A DNA stretch of 64,000 bases from Paralithodes platypus (lineage: Eukaryota; Arthropoda; Malacostraca; Decapoda; Lithodidae). A model generated the notes under the pieces. It did not search any database. It was given only the letters and a program-made list of their open reading frames with translations, and was not told the DNA's origin. This document shows, in pieces, positions 47,538-58,109 of the stretch; position 1 is the stretch's first letter; each line of letters opens with the position of its first letter. Location: assembly GCA_032716605.1 (NCBI GenBank), contig CM064545.1, forward strand, positions 11,563,479 through 11,627,478. The letters are read 5' to 3'. The position numbers and the translations under genes are program-made.

Positions 47538-49356
47538 TGTGACGTTCACCGCTTCCCCCAGAACCGCATGGCTTACTCGCTAGGACTCGCCAGGGCAGAG
47601 AATGTAGCTACAGTCTACCTATCATTGTGTACTTTCCTTCTCGAGAAAGCTTGTGTTGCAGACAGTTCAGAACTGTTCTTTATTTTCGTCTGTCACAATC
47701 CTTTCTATTTTATTTAGTCAATTGAAAGTATTGTGTTAAGTAGTTGAATGATGGGAAGGCGAGCGGGAGAGAGAGAGAGAGAGAGAGACCAGGTGGTGTG
47801 ACTTGGTGGTGAGTGTGGCGCGTGGCTGGCCCCCTTACATAGGCCTCGCGGGATTCGTTGCCTCCTGCCTAACACTGCCTACTAGGCGGCTACTTACTGG
47901 GCGACTGTCGCGCGCCCTCGTGCCATTCCTGCGAACTGGGACTCCAGCGAGGCGGGCCCTGGGAATATCCTTGTCAGATCCGTCCCAGACAGCATACTCT
48001 AAGCATCTCCCATGAACTGTTCCAAACTCTTGTCTTAGAATCTTTCTCTCCTACTGCCTCTATCATTTCCACTACTTCCTCACCTTTTATTAATATCAAT
48101 CCCCCTCTGGTTCCCTGCATCCACACCTTGAATTGGTGGCCAGACTGTATTATATGCTGGATCTCACATTTCTTATGTACTAGGTTAAGGTTGAAGATAG
48201 TCATTGTCTTTTTGGGAGATTGTATTGCTCGGACTGTCTCCATCAATCACTAATGTTTCTACAGGGTTAAATAATGCTAGACTAGGGATCAGGTACCTTG
48301 CTGTTGGTGTTTTCACTGTGTGTAGGCTACTTTTGAGCTGCACGACACTACGGATTCTGTGGGTTACCTGGGTGGATCTTTTGTCTGTGTACCTTGGAGT
48401 TTAGACTGTGTAGTACGTGAGGGCTGCTTGCCTAATCCACCCAACACTGTTCTAACTCTATTTGCTTTTACTTTTGATACTCGATACTCGATACTCGATA
48501 CTTGTGATCGAGAATCCTCAAGAGAGCACCCCTTCATATTAACGTAATCAGGCCGCACAGACCCAAGGTCCACACTAGGCTAGGAGCTGCCTGGCTCCAC
48601 CAGAATTATGTACCTTTGCGCATCCCAGCTAGACTTTATTAACCCGGGTAGACATTAGCTGGATTAGATCATATACTCTTTTATGCATACCCATTATTTC
48701 TACACAAGCATTTTGAGGTCTAGGTTGCTGTAGAGAGACACAACCAGCATAGACCGGTTTTGTTAATAGGAGTACTACTTTTTCGTGGCGAGCATTATTA
48801 CTGTTGCACCGCTTAAAATATTCTTGTGTCCAATAACATTATAGGTCCAGCCTTTTTGTGTATTTAGCCTACACGTGCATTGTCCTGCCTCCTGCTATTT
48901 TGTGGTTCAATTTCCGATACGTTCTTCTTAGTAGCATCCGACATTATTCAGAAGATTCCTTGTTCGGTGCTTGAGGACTTTACAACACTTTCTTTCATAA
49001 AGGAGTGGACAGATATTATTGATTAAAGTAACGTTAAGTAAACCTTCTTCTTGTTTGCATTAGATCACTCTTGTGATTTAATTAAGTTAACTATCTTTTC
49101 CTTGTGTACCATAACTAAGCAGCCATATGTTATAGGTAATAGGCTGTTTCAGAGAACATCAGCCTATAGTAGAAGCACATAGATACTGAGAGTTAAGATA
49201 CCCCGCTATCGCAGATATAACTCTGGAGGGTATATGTGTTCTTTGTTCGACGGGATTATATATCAGGGGTTGGATCTAGCGTTTCTGTTGTTGCATTTAT
49301 GCCAGTCTAGTCCAATGTATAAGAGCCACTGATTTATACGAGACCCGATCGTAACA
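47538..49356 (+). repeat. 3' LTR
   Basis: 1819 bp, near-identical to 40765-42583. It carries three tandem ATACTCG units at about 48478-48500 where the 5' LTR has other sequence. Confidence 0.95.
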
Positions 49357-49835
49357 CACCGCTCCGCTCTCTCTCAGAGCACATTACGTGCTCAAAATTT
49401 CATTCGACAATAGCCGAGCCCCGCCCATTTATTTCATTCGACAATAGCCGGGCGCCGCCAGTTAAGGGTTAAAAGCCTGTAAAAACCGTAAAAATCGAGT
49501 GTCAGTGGGCGGGAGCGTGAGGGGCCCACCTCCGACCCTCAAAGCACCGAGCGGCTCACTGAGGTTGACTGTGTCTCGCGCGGGTCTCTCTCTGTGTTTC
49601 CCAACAGTGTAGCCAAGCGAACGAGTGTTACATAATAGCAGGTTTTCCGCGTTTTACTGGCACCACTGCGGGTCAACCAGACCACGTACGGGGCCCGTTC
49701 TGGTGTCATTTTGAAGCTATTCTCACCTAGTTTTCGGCAGAATACACTTCATTTAATGCAGATGCTTGATTTATCATTCAGGAGTGCCTGAATATACCCT
49801 AAATAGCCCAAACATAGCCGCAGCCAAAGGGTTAA

Positions 49836-50160
49836 ACCCATCACCACGGGAATATGAAGAAAGCTACAACAAATGCTTGATATCTTTTTGCAGAAATTAT
49901 ACCATGCTTCATTATAAGCTACTTAATGTTTTCCATATGCCAAACTTCAGAAGCATAATTAAACAATTGGTCTGATGAAAGTACATTGGTATTGTTTAAG
50001 GTCCTATTAGCTAGATGTAAATACGGTCAAATTAATGACAGTGCATTTGTTTGCACGACATACAATACATTTGAGTTTTGGTTTCACTGACAGTTCCTAA
50101 TATATATTTCACCCAGCAACTTCATATCACTGACAAATAGCACATGATCAGTACTAATTA
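49836..50160. other. No gene seen
   Basis: AT-rich spacer between the nested MITE complex and the Helitron-like units. Confidence 0.55.
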
Positions 50161-50624
50161 TCTATATAATATTTTTGATTGTCTGTGTGTCTGTTCTTCA
50201 TGCATGGCCACATATTTTAAGCTAGAGCGTTCATATTTGGTATGCATAGTAAGGGGGTCCCTAGGCAGGTTTTACTGAAATAATAGAATTCCCCAGGGTG
50301 AAAGGGACGGAGAAAATGGGCGCGAAATCGTACAAATGGCCGTTTGGGGCAGAAGGAGGCCTCCGATCGAAAAGGTGTATGGAACGAAAGTTGTTCCCAG
50401 CCCCCCAAAATGGGGGTACGGATGAGGTCAGATCCAAAATCGGAGGTCATTTAGCGGCCGAAATCGAGGTCGCCGTTTAATAAGGCACAGGGAGGTCGAG
50501 GCCGGTGATTATGGTAGTGATTGTGGTAGTAGTGATTGATGATGGTGATTATGGTAGTAGTAGTGGTGGTAGTAGTGATGGTGATTATGGTGATTACCCG
50601 GGCAACGCCGGGTACCCCCGCTAG
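50161..50624 (+). mobile_element. Helitron-like non-autonomous unit 1
   Basis: It starts TCTATATAATATTTTTGATT directly after an A and ends CTAG directly before a T. The 3' end has a GC hairpin (CCCGGGC-AAC-GCCGGGT) about 9 nt before CTAG. TC...CTRR ends, a subterminal hairpin, insertion between A and T and no target duplication are the Helitron signature. No Rep/helicase is encoded. The part after about 50335 matches units 2 and 3; the preceding 130 bp differ. Confidence 0.75.
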
Positions 50625-50798
50625 TAATCTATATAATTCATCTGCAACATATTTTTTTTCTAATCGATCGACATCAAATTGGACTTTTTGCCATTGATTT
50701 TCATATTTCTATCAGTAGACCATTAAAAAAAATTGTTTTTAATCTTGACAGAAAAGAGAAACATGTATTACTGCATTGGCAGGCTGTAGACCCGGTTA

Positions 50799-51296
50799 TC
50801 TATATAATATTTTTGATTGTCTGTGTGTGTGTGTGTGTCTGTTCTTAATAGGCGGCTGCAGTTTTGGACCTGGGGAGCTGAAACTTTGCATGTGGGTGTC
50901 AATTGACCGGGGTCAGGTCATAGAGGGGGCGTGGCCACGATCGGAGGTCGTTTCGAGGCCGAAATAAAAAAAAAATATAAAAAATTGCCGTTTGGGGCAG
51001 AAGGAGGCCTCCGATCGAAAAGGTGTATGGAACGAAAGTTGTTCACAGCCCCCCAAAATGGGGGTACATATGAGGTCAGATCCAAAATCGGAGGTCATTT
51101 AGCGGCCGATATCGAGGTCGCCGTTTAATGAGGCACAGGGAGGTCGAGGCCGGTGATTATGGTAGTAGTAGTATTGTGATGATTGTGGTAGTAGTGATTG
51201 ATGATGGTGATTATGTTAGTAGTAGTGGTGGTAGTAGTGATGGTGATTATGGTGGTACAGTATTATTACCCGGGCAACGCCGGGTACCCCTGCTAG
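50799..51296 (+). mobile_element. Helitron-like non-autonomous unit 2
   Basis: Same 5' end (TCTATATAATATTTTTGATT), the same GC hairpin and CTAG|T end as unit 1, and a GAT/GTAGTA microsatellite before the hairpin. It follows unit 1 in the same orientation after 174 bp; that spacer itself begins with a TCTATATAAT-like start at 50628. Confidence 0.75.
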
Positions 51297-51301
51297 TACT
51301 A

Positions 51302-52623
51302 TCTATATTATTAAATCAGTTTGTGTGTCTGTTTGTCAGTGTGTTCTTAATAGTCGGCCGCAGTTTTGGACCTGGGGAACTGAAACTTTGCATGTGGGTG
51401 TCAATTGACCTGGGTCAGGTCATAGAGGGGGCGAGGCCACGATCGGTGGTCGTTTCGAGGCCGAAATTGTAAAAAAAAAAAAAAAAAATGCCGTTTGGGG
51501 CAGGAGGCCTCCGATCGAAAAGGTGAATGGAACGAAAGTTGTTCGCAGCCCCCCAAAATGCGGGTACGGATGAGGTCGGATCCAAAATCGGAGGTCATTT
51601 AGTGGCCGAAATCGAGGTCGCCGTTTAATGAGGCACAGGGAGGTCGAGGCCGGTGATTATGGTAGTAGTAGTATTGACGTGATGATTGTGGTAGTAGTGA
51701 TTGATGATGGTGATTATGGTAGTAGAATTTAAACCCGGGCAACGCCGGTGTACCAGTCTGCTTTTCCCCCCGTCCGAAATTCCCCCTGGGGGAAATCTGG
51801 CCAAGGATAGATATCCCCCGGGGGGAATTTTGGCCTAGGATATTATTCCCCCTTCTTGGCCAAAATTCCCACCCACCCACCCGGTTATATGGTAAGTGTA
51901 TCAATGACTTTAACATGACTGAAACATCAAACAATGGCTCGACCATCACCAAAAAATTACTAACATAACATTAGGTTAGGTTAGGTTAGGTTAGGTTAGG
52001 TTAGGTTGGTTTGGTTAGGTTAGGTTAGGTTAGGTTAGGTTAGGTTAGGTTAGGTTAAGTTAGGTTAGGTTAGGTTAGGTTTGGTTAGGTTAGGTTAGGT
52101 TAGGTTAGGTTAGGTTAGGTTAGGTTAGGTTAGGTTAGGTTAGGTTAAGTTAGGTTAGGTTAGGTTAGGTTAAGTTAGGTTAGGTTAGGTTAGGTTTCTT
52201 AGTTAGGTTAGGTTAGGTTAGGTTAGGTTAGGTTAGGTTAGGTTAGGTTAGGTTAGGTTAGGTTAGGTTAGGTTAGGTTAGGTTAGGTTAGGTTAGGTTA
52301 GGTTAGGTAGGTTAGGTTAGGTTGCGTTAGGTTAGGTTAGGTTAGGTTAGGTTAGGTTAGGTTAGGTTAGGTTAGGTTAAGTTAGGTTAGGTTAGGTTAA
52401 ACAGTCCTTCAATAGTCATTATGTCAACTAATGGTTTCTATATAAGGGGGGAAAAATGGCCAAGGAAAAATATCCTAGGTCTGAAATTCCCCCCCGGGGC
52501 AAAACAGCCCAGGCCACTTTTCCCTGGGGGGGGGGGGGGGGGAATTGAGACTAGGCTACTTTTCCCGGGGGGAACTTCAGTCAGAGGGGAAACATTTCCT
52601 GCTACACCAGGTACCCCTGCTAG
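51302..52623 (+). mobile_element. Helitron-like unit 3, degenerate or composite, with TTAGG array
   Basis: It begins A|TCTATATTATTAAATC six bases after unit 2 ends. It matches unit 2 until a decayed copy of the 3' hairpin at 51734-51755, then continues through inverted arms and the TTAGG array to a second terminus GGTACCCCTGCTAG|T at 52620-52623. Either one unit captured the array, or a decayed unit 3 is followed by the end of a fourth unit. Confidence 0.5.
51971..52399 (+). repeat. Interstitial TTAGG block 2 (about 430 bp)
   Basis: Nearly pure (TTAGG)n with occasional TTAAG, TTTGG and single-base losses. Flanking arms at 51770-51880 and 52440-52590 are imperfect inverted copies: both carry CCTAGGATAT, TTGGCC and repeated GAAATTCCCCC/CCCGGGG motifs in mirrored order. 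The array is internal, not a chromosome end. Confidence 0.9.
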
Positions 52624-52859
52624 TTATTATTATTATTATTTATTTTTTTTATTTTTTTTTAATATTCATTGACCTACCAGTCATATTGGTGGGTGCAGGT
52701 AACATGCAAACATGTCATTCAATAATAGTTGAGTGATTAGCTCTGGCCATTCTTGCTTGGTGTGTTTTTGTATTACTTAATTATCGTTTAATTTGAAGTA
52801 GTACCGGTACTTGGTAATTAATCACTGTAAGAAGTATCCCTTAAATATTGCTGCCAGCC

Positions 52860-52889
52860 TCTCTCTCTCTCTCTCCTCCCCTCTCCCCC

Positions 52890-52941
<52 letters not shown>
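52860..52941. repeat. (CT)n microsatellite
   Basis: A CT run interrupted by a short C-rich stretch at 52876-52891. Other simple runs lie nearby at 52627-52663 (T/A-rich) and 53066-53093 (TG). Confidence 0.9.
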
Positions 52942-52944
<3 letters not shown>

Positions 52945-53409
52945 TTCTAATTTTCCTTCTGCCACTCCACACAGTCAGGTCTTGAATAATATATCCTGTT
53001 AAACCTTTGGTAGTTGGTCGCACCTTGAGCTTGAAGTAATAAATTGCTATGTAAGTTTCGTGTATGTATGTGTGTGTGTGTGTCTGTGTGTCAGAAAGAG
53101 GAAAAGAAAGAGAATATGCATATGAGTACATAAGAGAGAAATGGAATGTGTTCCTGCCTGTGTGTGTCAAACATAGTAGCACGTGTTGTAAAGTAAAGTT
53201 TGTTCGTACCCAAGCCGTTTCGAAAGCTTTAAAAAAGTTATTATATAAATGGGATTGTGTGTTGGGGAAGGAAAGAGGGGAGTTGATATTTATCTATTTA
53301 GGTGACGATTATATACAGTGCATCTATTGATTTGGCTGAAACATTTTCAATATTTACCACTATTTTCAACTGTAAGAGGAATTATTTGGCCTTTCTGTAA
53401 TGCAATTAT

Positions 53410-53592
53410 AGGGCTAGCATCTCAGTCTCACTACGAATTTCACCCTGCCGCGTAACTTATTTTACTGTCAGGCGAAACAGAGGAAAGGGGTGTGAGGAGA
53501 TTGCCCAAACATCTCCACCAGCCGAGAATCGAACTCGGTCCTCCCGGTTAGAAACCGAGCGCTCTACCAATGTCGCTACTGGTCACCCCCGA
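53410..53592 (-). mobile_element. tRNA-derived SINE (Arg-TCT-like head)
   Basis: On the minus strand 53590-53515 shows an anticodon arm CTCGG-TTTCTAA-CCGGG (anticodon TCT), a T arm CCGAG-TTCGATT-CTCGG, and an A-box-like TTGGTAGAGC. The D stem and the outer acceptor pairs are broken. A non-tRNA body with CGCCTGACAGTAAAATAAG follows to about 53410. It looks like a SINE rather than a tRNA gene. Confidence 0.65.
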
Positions 53593-54726
53593 ATGAAAAC
53601 TACTGATCTAGGCAACTGTGAAACAAATGCTAAGTTTACTTCAATGATAAAATAACTAGGAAGGTCAAAACCTAATTTTCTGCAGTTTCTATATCCTCTG
53701 ATGCAAGAAATTTGAATAGTTGGTAGCATCCCTAATTGACATTATATGGTTATGCTAAACAATATTATCTTAGTGTAGAATGGATTACATTTAATTTTTT
53801 GATGAGAATAACCTTTTACCATATATGTTAGATAAGGTACTGTAGATCAGGCCACATCAAAGCTGGCCGTGTTTGATTCTGCTTAGGATGGAATGGGTTA
53901 GGCAAGGTTAGGATAAAGCCGATATCACATGGGTATATTTTACCTCTAATTTTAGTGTCAACGCTGGTCTGGTATCTTATGATATAACCTAATTAATCAA
54001 TGATATATCCCTAAAAGTGTCACACCAATAAACCACCGTATCAAAGAAAGCGTCAGCTGAAACACATCCAGAGAGAGTGGATTATTATATTGCTGCACTT
54101 CCAATAGAAGTTGGTGAAAAATACCACCGCTCTAATCGAGACCCAGGTACACCACCACAAAACTTCTTCATGTAACAAGAACATCTCAGCTGCCTTTTGC
54201 CAAGGGTGTGTATGCCCTTCTTAACTCCTACGTGCTTCCTAATAATGTCACCCAAATAGTTAACACTATCTCACCAGATCAGTACCACCCACCGCAAAAA
54301 CTAATTGTAGAACCCTGCATAAGAACGCTTGGTATTTAGATCCCTGAAATTTCCACAGGGAGTTATAGCAAATCCAGCAGCAGCATATTTACTCATGGAA
54401 TTAGCTACAACACCACCTGCAGCCTCACTACATAATTATGAGGCGAGCTATATCCTATTAACTTAAGCCAGACACCTGAGGAAGATGAAAAGACGCTTGT
54501 GATTGGCGGACATAAACAGTGTGGAGCAGTAGTTTGACTGTTGCAAGTTAGGAGCCACATTGGTTACCAAATACTTATTGAACACTTGGTGAAACAGTGA
54601 GACAATAACAGAGCACAGCAAGCTTTATGCATTTGTATTCTTTCACTTGATATTGCTAAGAGGTTCTCTCTATTTCAGTGTTTCATGTACAGTACCATAA
54701 TACAGTACAATGATCAAAACCCTTGA
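53593..54726. other. No gene seen
   Basis: AT-rich sequence without recognised elements or coding signal. Confidence 0.55.
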
Positions 54727-54730
54727 TTAA

Positions 54731-55348
54731 CCCGGCAAGTGTGGGAAGACTCTTAAGAGTTTCCCCGGGTGACTGCGGGAAGACTCTTAAGATCCTGGGC
54801 CTAAAAAAATCTAATTTAAAACACCCCAAAAAAACTTGAACCCTTTTTTTATGTTTTTTTGCCCCTGGGCCATGCCAAATATCACTCCTCCACATCCCCT
54901 CCTTCCCCACTCCCCCCCCCCCCCCTCCTTCAATTATCACCTATTTTCCCTGTTATTCCCTTATTCTGTGGTCTATTTTCGTGCTAACATTAGCAGTTGC
55001 TATCAGGGCGTTGTCATCAGTGTTACCAAGCGTGGGAATTAGGGGAGAAGTCAGGAAGAGAATTGAGAGGTACCTCCAGTGTCTCTCAAAGCTTCGTGAG
55101 TGGAAGGTTGGCTCACACTCACTCACACACACTCTCGCTTTCATTTCGCGATTTTGACCAGCCAAACACAGTTTCCACTTGTTTTATTGTTGTAACTGGT
55201 TAATATCTTCATATTAATGCTAAAATAGGCGCATATGAATAAGTATTAACGATATTTATGGTAAAATAACGATGTTAGTGATGGGAACAGCTCAAATACG
55301 TGCGCACAGGCGTGTGGTGTCTCATACCCCCCATGCGCAGCCGAGAGG
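54731..55348 (+). mobile_element. TTAA-flanked MITE family B, copy 2 (uninterrupted)
   Basis: 618 bp between TTAA at 54727-54730 and 55349-55352, aligning with 3890-4984. At the place where copy 1 holds the family A MITE this copy reads ACTC-TTAA-GATCC, the intact target. A C run near 54911-54925 and a CACA run near 55120 vary between copies. No protein is encoded. Confidence 0.8.
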
Positions 55349-55519
55349 TTAATGACAGGAAGCAATAGCTCTTTTCCTTATTTGTCGCAGAATGCTTTCC
55401 TTATCATACATAAGGTTCGTGAAGAGATGTTGCCTTACCCATTTTATATGTTGTAACGCTCAACTATTAGCTTTCTTTAGATTGCTTGTAGACCGCAGAA
55501 GCCTAGGTTACGTGAACAG

Positions 55520-56985
55520 ACTATATAACACCACCACCACCAGTCTAGCTACACATGAAGTGAGCTATAACACCACCACCACTACCCTAGCTACACATAA
55601 GGTGAGCTATAACACCACCACCAGTCTAGCTACACATGAAGTGAGATATAACACCACCACCACTACCCTAGCTACACATAAGGTGAGCTATAACACCACC
55701 ACCACTACCCTAGCTACACATAAGGTGAGCTATAACACCACCACCACCACCAGTCTAGCTACACATGAAGTGAGCTATAACACCACCACCACCAACCTAG
55801 CTACACATAAGGTGAGTTATAACACCACCACCACTACCCTACCTACACATAAGGTGAGCTATAACACCACCACCACCACCACCAGTCTAGCTACACATGA
55901 AGTGAGCTATAACACCACCACCACCACTACCCTAGCTACACATAAGGTGAGTTATAACACCACCACCACCACCAGTCTAGCTACACATGAAGTGAGCTAT
56001 AACACCACCACCACTACCCTACATACACATAAGGTGAGCTATAACACCTCCACCACCACCAACCTAGCTACACATAAGGTGAGCTATAACACCACCACCA
56101 ACCTAGCTACACATACGGTGAGTTATAACACCACCACCACCACCCTAGCTACACATAAGGTGAGTTATAACACCACCACCACTACCCTACCTACACATAA
56201 GGTGAGCTATAACACCACCACCACGACCACCAGTCTAGCTACACATGAAGTGAGCTATAACACCACCACCACCACTACCCTAGCTACACATAAGGTGAGT
56301 TATAACACCACCACCACCACCAGTCTAGCTACACATGAAGTGAGCTATAACACCACCACCACTACCCTACCTACACATAAGGTGAGCTATAACACCACCA
56401 CCACTACCCTAGCTACACATAAGGTGAGCTATAACACCTCCACCACCACCAGTCTAGCTACACATGAAGTGAGCTATAACACCACCACCACCACCAGTCT
56501 AGCTACACATGAAGTGAGCTATAACACCACCAACACCAACCTAGCTACACATAAGGTGAGCTATAACACCACCACTACCCTAGCTACACATAAGGTGAGT
56601 TATAACACCACCACCACCACCAGTCTAGCTACACATAAGGTGAGCTATAACACCACCACCACCACTACCCTAGCTACACATAAGGTGAGTTATAACACCA
56701 CCACCACTACCCTAGCTACACATAAGGTGAGCTATAACACCACCACCTCCAACCTAGCTACACATAAGGTGAGTTATAACACCACCACCACCACCCTAGC
56801 TACACATAAGGTGAATTATAACACCACCACCACCACCCTAGCTACACATAAGGTGAGTTATAACACCACCACCACTACCCTAGCTACACATAAGGTGAGT
56901 TATAACACCACCACCACTACCCTAACTGCACATAAGGTGAGTTATAACACCACCACCACCACCCTAGCTACACATAAGGTGAACA
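55520..56985 (+). repeat. About 42-bp ACC-rich minisatellite, open for 555 codons
   Basis: About 35 units of GTGAGCTATAAC, (ACC)3-6, then CTAGCTACACATAAG. Length changes are multiples of three, so one plus-strand frame (55392-57059) stays open and reads VSYN-T(n)-LATHK repeats. Many differences are silent (AGC/AGT, ACC/ACT), but K/E switches are also frequent. Each unit carries AAG|GTGAGT or AAG|GTGAGC, a consensus 5' splice site. A repetitive Thr-rich coding gene is possible but unsupported by a signal peptide or flanking exons. Confidence 0.85.
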
Positions 56986-57059
56986 CCTGCAGAGGTTCAG
57001 TCAAAAGCTTAAATGGCTCGGCACTCATTTTAATCGGTATCGAACGCAAACAAAGATAA

Positions 57060-57529
57060 TACAATGATTTATTATATCCTAGATGTTTCAGAACTTGGTA
57101 TTAAGGATTCAAAGATTCAAATTGGTGTAACATTTTTCATGTTCACGACTGTACAAATGAACAGAGCCATCAAAACCCTCTGAGTAGTAGAGCTGCACAT
57201 GAAGTGAGCTCCATCAGCCGAGTCAGGTTATGATCTCGTTTTTTTAACTCGACATTCCACACATTTGATCAGCTTTGATCAAAATTATTAGGTAGTATAG
57301 TGAGACGGTATCTATATTGTGAGTTATTTTCCGGGGTCGGGGGAGGACTAATTGATTCTCTTGCTGAAGGTTTCTTCTCTGATGTTTTTAGTCTTGTGGT
57401 AAAGGCTGGGGTCATTGTATTATCTGACGTCATGGAGGATTTTGAGATTCCTCCATTAAGCATTTGTTTGACAGGGTCTTAGTGTCGGCTGGCGACGTGA
57501 AGGGTCTCGAACCGCCTCCTTTAAGGTGT
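57060..57529. other. No gene seen
   Basis: Sequence between two minisatellites without recognised features. Confidence 0.55.
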
Positions 57530-57815
57530 TAGTAGCATCGAGCCTACTTCTACTAGCTTCGAGCGTAGCTTGTGTTTTGGTAACATTGAGCCAACTTCTA
57601 GTAGCGTTGAACCTACTTCTGCTAGCCTCAAACCTCGCTGGTTTTTGGCAGCGTCAAGATTACATCTAGTAGCATCAAGCCTATTTCTGATAGCCCTAAG
57701 GCTAGCTGGTGTTCTTTCAGCATCAAGCCTACCTCTAGTAGTGACGAACTTACTGCTCCTAGCCTCAAGCCTAGCTGGTGAGTTGGTAGCGTCGAGCCTA
57801 CCTCTGGTAGCATAA
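57530..57815. repeat. About 69-bp degenerate tandem repeat
   Basis: Four units starting near 57530, 57597, 57667 and 57736, each with TAGTAGC, GAGCCTACTTCT, CTAGCCTCAAGCCT and AGCTGGTG-like parts. Strongly diverged, hence old. Confidence 0.8.
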
Positions 57816-58109
57816 AGGCTGCGTATATCAAAAACAGGATTGCTTCTAAAATATTTGATACCTTGGTCAAAGTAGTTTGGGGAGTGTCTCTTTTTCCTGC
57901 TATCCCTTGGTTAGTGGTGTTGAAGGTTAGAAGAGCTTGAGTGCTGTGAGATCTTTCTAGATTGTTGGTGGTAACCACCTCGCTGGTGGTGATGTTGGGG
58001 TGGGAAACGCTCCGGTTCAGAAAGTCACATTGCGGCTGGAGTTTTTAAGACTTGTGCCCTTGTAGCTTGGGAACCTGGAATGTGACTATACTGGCTATTT
58101 TGACTTCAT

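Larger units (their letters stand above)
40765..49356 (+). mobile_element. Ty3/gypsy-type LTR retrotransposon with Gmr1-like pol order
   Basis: 8592 bp bounded by two 1819-bp direct repeats that begin TGTGACG and end GTAACA. Flanking CACC at 40761-40764 and 49357-49360 is a 4-bp target duplication. Inside are a primer-binding region, gag, protease, an integrase C-terminal remnant, RT, RNase H and a polypurine tract. The order with integrase before RT matches the Gmr1-like group of Ty3/gypsy elements. By eye the LTRs differ at roughly 25 sites, so insertion was recent, yet gag and pol carry several lesions. Confidence 0.92.
40396..49468 (-). mobile_element. TTAA-flanked MITE family A, copy 3, split by an LTR element
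   Basis: Flanked by TTAA at 40392-40395 and 49469-49472. The parts 40396-40764 and 49361-49468 align with copies 1 and 2 in the reverse orientation. Without the LTR element and one 4-bp duplication it would be 477 bp, against 480 and 479 bp in the other copies. The target around it reads AGGCT-TTAA-AAGCCT, a palindrome. Confidence 0.85.
40333..49831. mobile_element. TTAA-type MITE family D, split by nested insertions
   Basis: The ends are CCCTTTCGCTGCAGG (from 40333) and, read inward from 49831, CCCTTTGGCTGCGGC, an imperfect inverted repeat. The flanks are TTTA at 40329-40332 (apparently a mutated TTAA) and TTAA at 49832-49835. Subtracting the nested family A MITE with its load leaves about 422 bp. 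No coding sequence belongs to it. Confidence 0.65.

Noticed and set aside
51971..52399. A true telomere
   Set aside because: Non-telomeric sequence continues on both sides for many kilobases.
53515..53590. tRNA-Arg gene
   Set aside because: The anticodon and T arms are good, but the D stem and outer acceptor pairs fail and a SINE body follows.
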